Source of the DNA: Asterias amurensis
Taxonomy: Eukaryota; Echinodermata; Asteroidea; Forcipulatida; Asteriidae
DNA: 64,000 nt
Reading direction: 5' to 3'
Assembly: GCF_032118995.1 (NCBI RefSeq)
Contig: NC_092650.1
Coordinates: 18,223,501-18,287,500, forward strand
Part shown: positions 48,209 to 59,884 of the stretch, in pieces
How positions within the stretch are numbered: position 1 is the first letter of the stretch
Layout of the letters: every line of letters starts with the position of its first letter
The notes under the pieces: model-generated
Told to the model about the DNA's origin: nothing
Databases searched by the model: none
What the model saw: only the letters and a program-made list of their open reading frames with translations
Program-made: the position numbers and the translations under genes

Positions 48209-48350
48209 TCAGAATCGCAATCTAAATTGCAAGAAAACAATGAAAGTTAAAACAACCTTGTTGCATGTGTGTACTCAGATAACTTGGGTAGGCTTCATGC
48301 CTAAAGCCATTTTCAGGTTTAAATTTTTGAGGTGAAAATTACCTCTTTCT

Positions 48351-48709
48351 TTAAAGGCAGTGGACACTATTGGTAATTACTCAAAATAATTATCATCATA
48401 AAACCTTTCTTGATTACAAGTAATGGGGACAGGTTGATGGTATAAAACATTGTGAAAAACAGCTCCCTCTGAAGTGATGTAGTTTTCGAGAAAGAAGTAA
48501 TTTTCCACGAATTTGAGGTCTCGAAATCAAGCATCAGAAAGCACACAACTTCATGTGACAAGGGTGTTTTTTCATTCACTATTATCTTGCAAATTCGACG
48601 ACCGATTGAGCTAAAATTTTCACAGGATTGTTATTTTATGCATATGTATAGATACACCAACTGTGAAGACTAGTCTTTGACAATTACCAATAGTGTCCAC
48701 TGTCTTTAA
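48351..48709 (-). mobile_element. Family A element, minus orientation
   Basis: It starts TTAAAGGCAGTGGACACTAT and ends AGTGTCCACTGTCTTTAA. One arm of the central hairpin is deleted. Confidence 0.85.
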
Positions 48710-49774
48710 AACTAAGTATAAATACTGTTTATGTTGGGCAATGGTTATCAAAAGTATACCCTGGGGAATTTCTGAAAGAATTGAAGGGGTTTTTCTTCCC
48801 TATAAAATGGAGTACAGAATTGTTATCATAAAATGACTATGAAAACAGAAACACAGGGTCAGAAAATAGCACTAATTAAAGATAGATGTAAATTACGCAC
48901 AGTTTTCAGAAGTTGCTTGAACTGATAAGGCATTGTTTAACTAACAGGTGAAGATTGTTGGAAATAATTATGGGATGAAAAAGCAAGTTAATGTTCTACA
49001 TGTACATAGATATATATGGCAACATGATGTAAATGTTGGACTGTTTTGTACTGGGCTTGATAAATGTACTGGGCTCGATTTCATCCAAGAGCTAAGAAAC
49101 TGCAAATCAATCTTAATTGCTAAAGAAAAATGTGTTGTCACAATACAAATTACTTTATAGTGATACTGACAATTATTCTCGAGATGAATCTCCAGATGCC
49201 TTCATTGGACATGACTCGTGGGGGCCAGCAGAGCTCCATCCCCCACGAGCCTGCACAGCAGATAGTACTTTGTGAAATAGAGCCCTTGTGAAGTTAATTT
49301 TTAAAGAGCAAGAGAAATTACCTATTCAATTTTGGAACGTACTCATTATTTCCAATAGCAAACGTCATTGTGTGTTTGGGGGAGAATTACAATCCTTTAA
49401 CCCCATATTAATGGTATAAATTTGCAATCTATATTTGATGCACTTCCAGTAGAAAATATTTTAGCATCAAATTTATCCAATAAACACAAACCAATTAAAA
49501 ATAAATGGGTCAGTATTTACATTCACATAGTAAACAATCTATTCCAATTAAATGGTTTAGAAGAATTTTTTTGTATATGTATTTTGAAATTGCTGAAATG
49601 GATTTGCAGTTGGATAATGTCAAATACAATTTGTAATGGTGGGTGTTTTCTTACGTTTATCTGTACATTCTAAAATGTTATGATGATTATTTTCACAAAA
49701 ATTGAATGCTGTTTGAAGTATTTAATCAAAGCAAGATGATGAACTGTTTCAATAAACTGTACATGATAAATAAA

Positions 49775-51305
49775 AAAGAGTTGAAGAAAACCACTTTGCT
49801 CTCTTATATGTTTCTCAAATATCATTTTATATTAAAAAGAATTGTATTAAACTTGCAAAATGTAAACATTTCATGAATGCTTAAGAAAAAAATAGGGGAA
49901 ATTGTTAACATCACGTTTTAACACAGAGTAAAAACAGTTGTCAAAAATAACTTCTGACATCATTAAATTGGCAAGTTATTTTTTTCAATTCTAAAAGAAG
50001 AAATCCAGTTTTTATGAATGTTTAAGTTCAATAATAATGCCATATTTTCATACGGCAAACTGAGCCCAATTTTATGGAGCTGCTTCAGCACAACAAGCTA
50101 GCAAAAATGTATGCTTACCAGAAAAAAAGATTACAAGCTAATTGAAACCATCTTACATGTAGCATATGTGACTGATCATGCTTAGTGTTGCTGGAAGCAG
50201 AGTTTGTGTTAAATCATCAATTTCTGCTGAAGCAATAAGAGCTGCTTAGGTAGAAATTATTAAATTTCTGCTTAGCAAGTTGTGCAGGATACCAGTTACA
50301 AATGATACAGGCTGTGGTATTTTGGCTGGTAAGCATTTATTTGTTTATTTTGGCTGTTGAGCTTCAGTATATATTATTATAATACAATAATATTTATTAT
50401 ATAATAATATTATAATACAATAATATTTTTGAATACAGCAGCTGAGCATATTATTTCGGATCATTTAAAACCAAAAACAATCTTGAGCCTTCTAAATAAA
50501 AAAACCCATGTAGGCCCACCATGTAAACATTGCGTCGAAGACACTCAATATTGATGTACAATTTGTGACTGGTATCCTGCTCATCTGTGCTGAGCAATAC
50601 ATTCTGATGACAGCTCTAAGAATTTGGGCCCCCGGCTGAATGGAAAAGATTTGAATTCACGGGATGTATAGTACACTGATGAATCCATCAAACTCTGCCG
50701 AGACGGTAGGAACGTCATCAAAGCTCATTAGGGTGGGTTGTTAGCAAAATGCACCAAACACCCTTCTTCAGTTTCAAGCTTAACCCTGGTAGACCTACTC
50801 GTGGTGCGGAGCTTATGTTGCAAAACTTTGGTTCATATGGCCCTGCATAAATAATGGAGAAACAAAACAAAACTTAAAAGTTTCAAGAAACCTGCTTTTC
50901 AACATTTGGTAGTTGTCAATCGCCAGAAATTATGCAGTTTTATATGACGCCAGCATGTAACAAGAAATACCAAACGTAATGTGAACTTTTATAGAGCTCA
51001 ATTAGTCATTGGAGTCACGATATTAGTGGGGCATTGTTTGTAAAACGTCGAGTTCAGACTCGCAAGATCAATTAAAACTGATTATTTAAAAATAAAGTAT
51101 CTAGTAATTACAAACAAAAAAATTGAGCGAAGTGTGCCACCACCACAACATTGAGATAAGTTTATGCATTGACGATGGCACAGAAGTGCTAATGACGACA
51201 CCCTATATCAATTTATATTGTGGGGACGACTTAATGAAAGTTAAATGTAGTCTTCTTGATATACATGTAGATATGTTTATAACAGGATGGCGAAATCCTG
51301 AGAGT
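49775..51305. other. Intergenic, missing 3' end of beta-trefoil gene
   Basis: The last exon of the minus-strand beta-trefoil gene should lie here or further left, but I could not identify it. An AT-rich ATTATAATA palindrome is at about 50375-50430. Confidence 0.35.
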
Positions 51306-51423
51306 GAAGGCCGAGTTATAGTCGGTCGGCGATGGAATCTTCCGCGATAATAAAAAGACACGGTTTTTAGACCTCAGTCTTAGGATTGCGCGCAAGATTT
51401 CCATCGCGCGACCATCGCGACAT
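51306..51423. mobile_element. Family F element, copy 1
   Basis: 'ggccgagttatagtcggtcg' and 'ctcagtcttaggattgcgcg' match 57732-57886 in opposite order. The right terminal part is missing. Confidence 0.65.
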
Positions 51424-51542
51424 TCTGTCGCAGATAAAGAGCTCTGTACAGTTGTGATCTGCTTAAAAAATAATTCAATTTGTGAACCATGAATACATTT
51501 ATGGGATTTGAATAAATTTGAATAGTTTGAAATATAACTCAC

Positions 51543-53764
51543 CACCAGAATGACCTTGAATGACCCTTGCGTGCCCCTGTCACCAGACGACATAGCACTT
51601 CGTGTCCGTAATGCACGCACGTCATCGTTCCCGCCATATTTCCTGTGGACGGATACGAAACGGTTGGCGTTGTGCACAGCTTCAAACTTCATGTGCATTC
51701 CGTCACAGAGATGAAATAGGAATCTACACTGCGGGTCGCCCTTACCCTAGAAACGACAAATCCGGAAAGAAAGTGTCAGCGTTTACAGAAAGGAAAATTT
51801 CAATGTTGTTAAGTAGGCCTATTCATTTTGCCTATTGCCCCATTCAATTCAATTCAAGGCAGTTCAATATGGTACTAAGCCTATAATATAGTTGTGTTAA
51901 AAAATAGGGCTTTTGGATATTAAAAAATATATGAAAAAAACATATTAAAAATATAAACCACCACCACAACACTGTATTTAAATTAAAAGAAAGACATTGG
52001 AAATCTATAAAATGGTCATAGGCCTACATTGGATATATTTAAATTGATATGATAAACATTGAAAATCTTAATAAAAAAAAATGATAGACATTTGAAATCT
52101 TGGTATAACAATCAAGGGAAACTTAAATTGTTGATTAGGATAGCATTTACAAGTCCCATAGTATTTGCCCGGGGGGGGGGGGGGGGGGCTATAAAGACAA
52201 TGCTGAACGGTGGTATGGAGCAGTGGTAATGACAAGTTCACTGGTCCCCCTGGCTGTAGTCATTGAAGAATAATGACAATCCCGATGGGTTCACTTCCCT
52301 GTAAAAACAAAATGGTCAATGGTCACGCCGTTTTGATGCAAAATAAACCTTTCAAATCCAAGAGACAAAAGTAAAGAAAACAAGAAAACAGCCGACATTA
52401 TTTAGTTCAAAATTAACAACTTCTCACGTTTACAAAATGCAATCACTTTACATTATTTTTATAAGGACCGCGTCCGAATTACGTCACCCTTAGCAACAGT
52501 CGTAGCCTAAGAATCTTACATTTGCGTAGAGGGTGCCGTTCCGTAGAATCAGGAAGTTTTTGGTGTTGGCGACGCATCTTAGTGTGATGACGTCACCACT
52601 GAATCTCTGGACGATGAATTGAGCTGGAAAGAATTATTAACATAGATATCAGTTAATAAGTTACATGTGAATCTCTTATAGTAACAGTCATTTGTTTATA
52701 ACATAACATAAACATCACATTTTGGTGTAATATTTGAAAAACAAGTTGTTTTAAATTGTGTTCCCTCCATCAAGGCAAACTTCGAACAAAATGACGTCGT
52801 GGGACCTCTATTTGTTCTGTACATTCCAAAGAAGCATTTGTGCGCAGTCTAGAGGTCAAACTCAACACCGTTTTGGTTTAATATCATCAACATTCAGAAA
52901 TGAACTGAAAATTCTCTGTACAAAAATGTTCAGACCATGATGTTCGAAGCATTGCCTCATCGGTCGTTTTTTTTTTAATTCAACAAATTGCACTTGAAGG
53001 ATACAAGCAATTTACACCATTTTTTACGTGAGCTTTAGAGACTCAAAATATCTCCAATATCATTTCCATTTTTTGTAGGGAATGAGGGGATTAAAAAACT
53101 GAAGTACAAGAAAAAAATCTTACATTGTTTCCCAAAGACTCCATTGAAGTCGATCTTTCCCGACAGAGTGTTGACTCGTAGAAGTCCGCCCGTAGCCTGT
53201 GATTCCAGCTGGATAATGTTACCAGATTGTAGATCTCGAACCTTTTCAAATAATATTTTACAATGTCAATTAAAAGAGTGTTAACACAGATAAATAGTAA
53301 GAAAAAATTATAATGTCACACGTTTATTAATTTTATTTTGGAAGAAACATATCCAGTAACAGAGCAAAGAAGCTTACCACCATGCCAATGTTTGAAAGCC
53401 CTTGGAAACCACTGCTGTGAACATAGCTTCCCTGTAAAGTGACGGAGGAAACATTGGTTAACATTAAAGTTGAAAACAAATACAATATTCACTATGATAT
53501 CGGCACAAAATTAAAATCAAAAATTAGATTCAAGTTATAAAAGTTTTTTCCCGGTCTTTCGCACTGCACTGTCCGCCATTTGGAATAAATCACTATATCC
53601 ACAGGAAAATAATGAAAAATATGGAGGACAAAATTAAATTGGAGGAGATTGCCTGGAACCTGTTGCCTATAAATTGCCTCGTGTGACATGGCATTTTATA
53701 CACTCACCATTGATTTGGGCTTCATGGAAGCGGGTGCCCATCCGTATAGCGTCTCCATCCAGTG
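51543..53764 (-). CDS. Beta-trefoil protein, five internal exons (partial)
   Basis: Minus-strand exons 53764-53708, 53431-53378, 53241-53124, 52623-52520 and 51746-51543 join in one frame to 179 residues with no stop. Donors are GTGAGT, GTAAGC, GTAAG, GTAAG and GTGAGT, and each acceptor ends in AG (AAAAG at 53241 is weak). The sequence shows three trefoil-like units: SGNIIQLESQATGGLLRVN..SQFIV, DVITLRCVANTKNFLILRNG..FLFH and MKFEAVHNANRFVSVH..GSFKVI. This is the pattern of a beta-trefoil (fascin, FGF or lectin fold). The N-terminal leader HWMETLYGWAPASMKPKSM is unassigned. First and last exons are not located; a short exon at 58948-58931 fits the frame. Function unknown; trefoil folds bind actin, sugars or receptors. 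Confidence 0.7.
51891..52505 (-). other. Intron sequence of beta-trefoil gene
   Basis: AT-rich with a poly-G run at about 52170-52188. No exon between 51747 and 52519 is supported. Confidence 0.5.
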
Positions 53765-54568
53765 CTGCAAAACGTAGACAGACAAATAAAACTTAATAAG
53801 CGTGCATCCACAATCTATTTTACCGTTCCTTAAAAATATCTCTGGGTCTTTTAAAACAGAATGGCCCGATTCTCGCAGAAAACGTTTTTATCTGATGGAT
53901 GATTTTGACAGATTTTTCTGTTTAAAAAATGAAAATTATAAGACTTCTTTTTTGCCACGGCACAGCACATACACTGTACATGCAAATGACGGGATCCAGA
54001 CAATACAAATTTATTGATATAGTTTTTAATTAACTTAAATTAATAAATACCTTGGACGGTTTCAAGTCTCTGATTGGTCAAAACCCGGTCACGTGTGGGA
54101 GTGTTAACGGTGGTATAAAGACCGGCTTTGGAAAATAGCGAATAAGTGGCCACTAAATCAGCATACATTGTGTAAATCTTGTGCGTTGCACTGTATCGCA
54201 CGCTTATTTATATCCCTGTTAGTTTCATTGCAACTTCGCGCACTTCGCGTACGCACGCTGAAAATGTATCAATTTTGAGTGCGCGCGTATAAACTGACGC
54301 TGAGCTCATGCGCGCGTTTTAATGCACAAGGAACAGCTATTGTCCAATCATTTGCCTCCTTTGACCCCAGTGAAGGTGATGAACAGATCATTATTTCAAA
54401 GAGTCACTGGTCTCAAAGATCAGTAATGTGATTAACGCACGAAAGAGATGGGAACCATCAAAAGCTCAAATATGGCCCCTAAACATGTCTGGAAGTACCG
54501 CCGAGAGAAAAGTCACAAAATTTGGAAAATTTTAGCCGATTAAATCGCTAATAAAGGTATTTATTAAT

Positions 54569-54711
54569 GGGAATAACAGTGTCCGTACCCGGTCTTTACT
54601 GCGTGGTAATGACCTTGGTTGGTGGCTAGCGCTGTTAACGGTCTGTTAACAGCGCCAGCCACCAACCCGGTCATTACCACGCAGTGAAGACCGGGTACTC
54701 GCACTGTTCCC
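54569..54711. repeat. Perfect palindromic element
   Basis: ACCCGGTCTTTACTGCGTGG is inverted as CCACGCAGTGAAGACCGGGT, with the arms meeting at GCTGTTAACGGTCTGTTAACAGC. The flanking 'ggtatttattaatgggaat' phrase also precedes the element at 63611-63793, so both belong to one family. Confidence 0.8.
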
Positions 54712-55059
54712 TAAATAATCATTCGTGTGTTTTCTTCAAATGAACGCTTGGGGGGAAAAACGGATCATATTAGGAATTACAAACATTTACAATGTAAATT
54801 CTAAATTTCTGGGGAAACTCAGCCCCAAATCGCTTGGACCTGGAACCAGTGAGGAAAACTTGGACCATCGAAGTCTGGTGCATCAGAAATTCTTGATTTT
54901 AAAGCTTACTTATAGAGTTCAGGGGACAGAACAGTGCTAACAATATTCTTACGTCAATCTGTTGATCGACAGAAACAGAATAATTCTCTTGCCCCCTTCG
55001 GTATAACTATTTTTGCGCTGGGGAAGGGCGAATGTTAAACATTTTCGTAAACTGTAGCC

Positions 55060-55200
55060 ATAAGAACTTCAAGGTCGTGGGTTCGAATCCCACCGAGTGA
55101 TATGGCTGTGATTCTGACGCATAACTCCGGAAAGTACTGAGTATACAGACTAAGTGATAAAACACATTGGTGTAGGGCTAAAAACCAAAACTATATATTC
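55060..55200 (+). mobile_element. SINE, 5' truncated
   Basis: A perfect B-box-like GGTTCGAATCC is at 55080-55090, followed by the body phrase 'gaaagtactgagtatacaga' shared with the intron SINEs near 43.1 and 44.1 kb. Confidence 0.5.
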
Positions 55201-55955
55201 TTTATCCCCGATGCAAATTTAACATCTATTCAAACTATTTGTTCGCTCACAAATTTTACAGTTATAATTTTACCTGTGTTTGGTACATTGGATTATTAGT
55301 CGATGTTAGTTTCCTTACAAACTGTTAGATCGCCTTTGGACACAGATCGAAGATTAGGACATTAATGAAAGACGGAGTATGCCTATAATGCGTTAAAAAC
55401 CAAATAACCATTTCTAGAGCTGGCAAATAAAAGTTATTGATTACTTCACCCTGAGTAGAAAGTTAAACATAAACAGTATATTATAAACGGTTTAACGTGT
55501 TTGAATAACGGGAGGGAGGATTGGGAGATCATAAGAGAGGATGACCATCAATTTATAAGAGCTTCTCTATAACACGTGGTAGATTACAAAGCCTCGGACA
55601 TTCCAATCCTAGGCTTCAGACAGTGCTCCATCAGGTTGTTGGAAACACCGTATAGGAGTACGATCGATGGCGGGTACAAAAAAACTTAAGCCAAAGCTGA
55701 AGGAAAATGGCTCAATGACTTCGGCTTTGGTTCCAGCTAGCGTCGGTAGTCAGAAAAAGAGTTTAGTAAAATCAACCCTGCGCTCACAATATTCTGCCTT
55801 CATTTGATTTTTAAGTCATGAACGTTAGTCTTAATAAGACCATTAACATTATACAACTGGTCTGCTTCAAGATTCATAGTCTTCAGTAGACCATAGACTT
55901 ACTCTATGAGTAGACAATGCTAAAGCGCTTTGAAACGCCTATGGAAAGCGCTATA

Positions 55956-56342
55956 TTAAAGGCAGTGGACACTATCGGTAATTGTCAAAGACTAGCCTTC
56001 ACAGCTGGTGTATCTCAACATATGCATAAAATAACAAACCTTTGAAAATTTGAGCTCAATTGGTCATCGAACTTGCGAGATAATAATGAAAGAAAAAACA
56101 CCCTTGTCACACGAAGTTGTGTGCGTTTAGATGGTTGATTTCGAGACCTCAAGTTCTAAACGTGAGGTCTTTAAATCAAATTCGTGGAAAATTACTTCTT
56201 TCTCGAAAACTATGGCACTTCAGAGGGAGCCGTTTCTCACAATGTTTTATACCATCAACCTCTCCCCATTACTCGTCACCAAGAAAGGTTTTATGCTAAT
56301 AATTATTTTGAGTAATTACCAATAGTGTCCAATGCCTTTAAA
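55956..56342 (+). mobile_element. Family A element
   Basis: It starts ATTAAAGGCAGTGGACACTA and ends AGTGTCCAATGCCTTTAA. Very similar to the 6588 copy, including most of the hairpin, so relatively young. Confidence 0.85.
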
Positions 56343-57331
56343 CCTATACCTGAGCCAACAACCCAGTGGCGGATGTTCGGAAGAGCTGCGGCCGAAGCTC
56401 TAACATGTTTCTCTGACGTGGTCTCCAAAACGCGCATTAGATAGTTTTGAAACACGCACGTCTTCGTTAACAGCTCATGCCGACGGAGCCAAGTTTTGAT
56501 TTTGCCCGGGTAAGAGCGTGTATCGTGAGACCTCCACTTGTTGACTGTGGATTTATAACGTTACCACCAAATAGTTTACCACCACTGAAGTTAGTTTACA
56601 TAACTTTAACAAAAAGTGTAATCGGGTTTATTATTATGTTCTCTAGTTATATAACCGATTTCAGGTAACACTTGTGAGTACGTTTACGAGGTGAAATGTG
56701 CATCCACCCCAAACACCTCCTTGGAGTTCTTGGCCTTCTGTTCTGTTTGTTTAGCAAGTTGGCCCCCAAGCACTAACAAAAATTCACTCTTGGGCTAAAC
56801 AAGAAAAACGCTAAAGATGAACATAGCTCAGTGGGGCTGAAGGTATGAGTTTATATTTCTCTTGAAACAGCATGGAGGGAAACATGCACCAGACAGGGAG
56901 TTCTTATAAGAGATACAGCAGTAAGGCTTTTTGTTCCATATCTCTGTTCGTGTGCTTGAGACTTAGATCCAGTCGGGAGCGTCGTGTGCCGTGCCATTCT
57001 GTTGGTAATTCGGTGGTGACGGGATGGGCAATTATATATGAATGCATGGATAGTGAATGAACTTGAGGTTATTAATGAGTTTATGTGAAGTTAGTGCCAA
57101 TATATTTCCCCTGTGGACCATGTTAGAAACATGATTTGTGTTTGGTGAATATATTTACATCATGCAATATTGCGGTTACTGGTAACACAGTCCGCCACTT
57201 AACACAATATAAACGCCATGCAAAAACGACAACTCGTGCAAAACATAGGCCCAAATGAAGATTGTTCTTTCATATATTGCTCATAATTTTGTTGTCAATT
57301 TTGTTTTCTTCCTATAACAGTTTAGAGGGCC

Positions 57332-57502
57332 AGCCGTCGATTTCACCAAACTCGTCCTAACTTAGGATTAATCTTAGGACTTAGGACGGGTTCAGATCCG
57401 TATCCAAATACGTAGGACGCATTGAACCCTTCCTAAGTTAGGACGGGTTACTCGTCCTAACTCGAGTTAGGATTAATCCTAGCGTTTCGTGAAATCGGCT
57501 GC
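57332..57502. mobile_element. Family C element
   Basis: It runs from AGCCGTCGATTTCACCAAAC to TAGCGTTTCGTGAAATCGGC. The inverted ends and internal TTAGGA/TCCTAA repeats match the other copies. Confidence 0.75.
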
Positions 57503-57731
57503 GAGTGATATAGGCATATTAGTGGTTCAACGAAGCAGCCTTGTGAAACAATAATCTTTGATTCGAGTTTGAAAAAGGTAATGTGTGTGCTCAAATTCAC
57601 TGTGTTGATTTGGTTTTATAATTTGTCTTTTACAGACCATGTTATTTACCGACCAAATAAAATCGACTGCCCTGATAATTTCTGACAGGATACCAGTTTT
57701 CAAAAGGGTGAATATTAGGTTCTAAAAGGTG

Positions 57732-57886
57732 TAAAGGCCGGTTTATAGTCGGTCGCGCGACGGACGCGCGACGGAAATCTTGCGCGCAATCCTAAGACTG
57801 AGGCCTAAAAACCGTGTATTTTTATGATCGCGCGTCTAGATTTCCGACGCCCGACCATCGCGCGACCGACTATAACTCGGCCTTAA
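57732..57886. mobile_element. Family F GC-rich palindromic element
   Basis: The left end 'aggccggtttatagtcggtc' is inverted at the right as 'gaccgactataactcggcct'. The interior is dense in CGCGCG, unusual for this AT-rich window. Confidence 0.75.
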
Positions 57887-58930
57887 GACGCAATTATTGT
57901 GGAAGCGATTCAAACCATGGTTATGGTTATACTGAGCAGAACAATCTGGTAAGCGCCATTTTCTGCTTGTTAGTTTAGCTTTCCGAGTTCCATGTTTTGT
58001 GTTTAGTGACGTGAGTGCCAGTGAAATCTCATCATGCATCATTACCTCGTGCATTACTTACGGTATATTCCGTCATTGTGTTATAACGCCCATGGAAACA
58101 AACCTTTCTCCAATGGCGTCTAATTTGTTACTATGGAGCTAAAACAAAAATAGCTAGAGTGCTAAATGATAACAGGAAACAAACATGTTCTCCAATGTCG
58201 TTTATTATTTATAACCATGGAGCTAAAACAAAAAAGCTACAGTGCTAAAGCTAAATGATGAACTGGAATGTGGGCGTTGCTTGAGGGATGACAAAAGCTA
58301 ATTGAGGGATGTTTATGTACATCGATGATGCAAATGATTATGAATTTTAAGTTAAATCTAAATCATGGTTATAGAGCACTAATGTATTGAAGCATACATG
58401 TATTATAGACACATTCCTAATGAATTTAAAATGATTAAATCTACTCAAAGAATGCTGACAAAACTTATGCATATAGGAGCCCTACTTCTATTTTTAATTA
58501 GCTTAACTGCTATAGACGTACAATGATAACATTATAGGTGTTTGGGTGTATAACAAGTACAGGTATTATGAATTAAACTTTCCGTAAAGAACATTTGAGT
58601 CTAAATATTTGGGTTGCAGTCATTTTGTACCTTGGTCTTTCATTTGTACGTGATAACATTAACAAGCGATGTCAACTAGAGGTAACTGCTAACAAATAGT
58701 GTTATAATAGACTCAGTGAACAAAGTCTCACAATAACACCACCATGAAAAAAAAAAACCAGAACTCTAAGCGTTGTGTATACAATAACTATGCAGTTCAT
58801 TTATAGCAGCAGTGTTCGTGTTGGTATTAGGCAACAACTTTCAATAATATCATAACTGTTGTTGCCTTCAACTAAAACAGGACCCTAGTTTCGAGCAATG
58901 GGAACTGGAAAATAATATTAATTTACCCAC

Positions 58931-58948
58931 CTCTAATTTGCGTCTCCA
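58931..58948 (-). CDS. Candidate 18-bp microexon of beta-trefoil gene
   Basis: The minus strand reads TTCTTGCAG, then six codons (WRRKLE), then GTGGGT. It would join in frame to the exon at 53764 (HWMETLYGW). Short length and distance (5 kb) make this tentative. Confidence 0.2.
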
Positions 58949-59550
58949 CTGCAAGAATTCAAGTAGAAAGTCTCAGCTTTCCAACACGGTAACCCAACGC
59001 ACCTGTTACCCAAACACTGAGTGGGTCTCGTATACCCTTAACTTCAGCGGCCTACTTCTGGTTGCCTCAACCACGTTTGTTGCAGGGTTTGTTGGTAACA
59101 CAACTCACAAAATGGTGTGACCTCTGGGGGTCGAAACACACTGAGACCAAGGCGACCAGACAATCGCGATCAAACCACGGCATTGATTAGTTTAACAATA
59201 AAGCCCCCGAAGTTTGCCGGGTTCGGCATTAAGTCACTGCACCGCTTTGTCACTAGGAGTGCTCTTTTGTTGCTCGGCTTTTTTCCCCCTTTTATGTTGT
59301 CGAGTTAATTCTATCACCATTCAGACGCACATTCCCATCATACACGCACACTTCATGGGGGATTAACGCTAATACGGTTATCTCAAGCTAACCAATTTAG
59401 GATAGTTTTTGAGTCACGAAGTTTTTTTTGTTTTTGGCAGGTTTACACACAGTGTGTAATGTATAGGTAGGTTATTTGCATAGTAGCGAAGTTCACAAGG
59501 CCAGGGGGAAGGTCCGACCTCGAGTCAAACAACGTAGCGCGCGCTTTGGC

Positions 59551-59564
59551 GTTACCATAGCAAC
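59551..59564. promoter_or_regulatory. Perfect RFX X-box motif
   Basis: GTTACCATAGCAAC matches the X-box consensus GTHNYYATRRNAAC at every position. It lies in a CpG-containing stretch (59515-59600) that looks promoter-like. RFX sites mark ciliary gene promoters. The gene it could serve is not identified: an 87-codon plus frame from 59624 (GTG start) and a minus-strand GTAAGT donor at 59727 are both nearby but unproven. Confidence 0.4.
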
Positions 59565-59884
59565 TGCTCCGCCGGAGCACAACAACTTTGTTTACGATCG
59601 CAGGATAAAAAAATTGGTTGTGAGTGGAACGAATCTCCCTAGAGCAGTTTGACTTGCTGATTGGAAAAACTATTTATTTTGACACCCGAACTGGTTCGCC
59701 CACCAACACACCCAAAGGCCTACTTACCGGTAGCTTTTTTAGGAACAATGTGAACCCGATTTTCAAAGAACTTGTCCGAAAAGGCAGGACGTTGTTTATT
59801 AGAATCCAACGATACAATGAACCCATGACAATGATTGTGGTAAACAAAACCACAACTTCCTCATTCAATGAGACCCAACCGTAA

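Larger units (their letters stand above)
46482..49774 (+). other. 3' UTR and downstream region of zinc-finger gene
   Basis: AATAAA signals lie at 47354-47359 (followed by T-rich sequence), 49751-49756 and 49769-49774. Any could end the transcript; I cannot choose. Family A elements lie at 46509-46867 and 48351-48709. No other gene is supported. Confidence 0.4.
53765..55955. other. Upstream intron or intergenic region
   Basis: Contains the palindrome at 54569-54711 and a 5'-truncated tRNA-derived SINE at about 55060-55200. Probably an intron of the beta-trefoil gene. No exon is identified. Confidence 0.4.
56343..58930. other. Intergenic or intronic, no gene seen
   Basis: Holds the family C (57332-57502) and family F (57732-57886) elements and a ~95-base direct repeat ('atggagctaaaacaaaaa' at about 58133 and 58218). 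No supported coding exon. Confidence 0.4.

Noticed and set aside
59624..59884. 86-codon plus-strand frame after the X-box
   Set aside because: Starts with GTG rather than ATG and matches no family; kept only as a possibility under the X-box finding.
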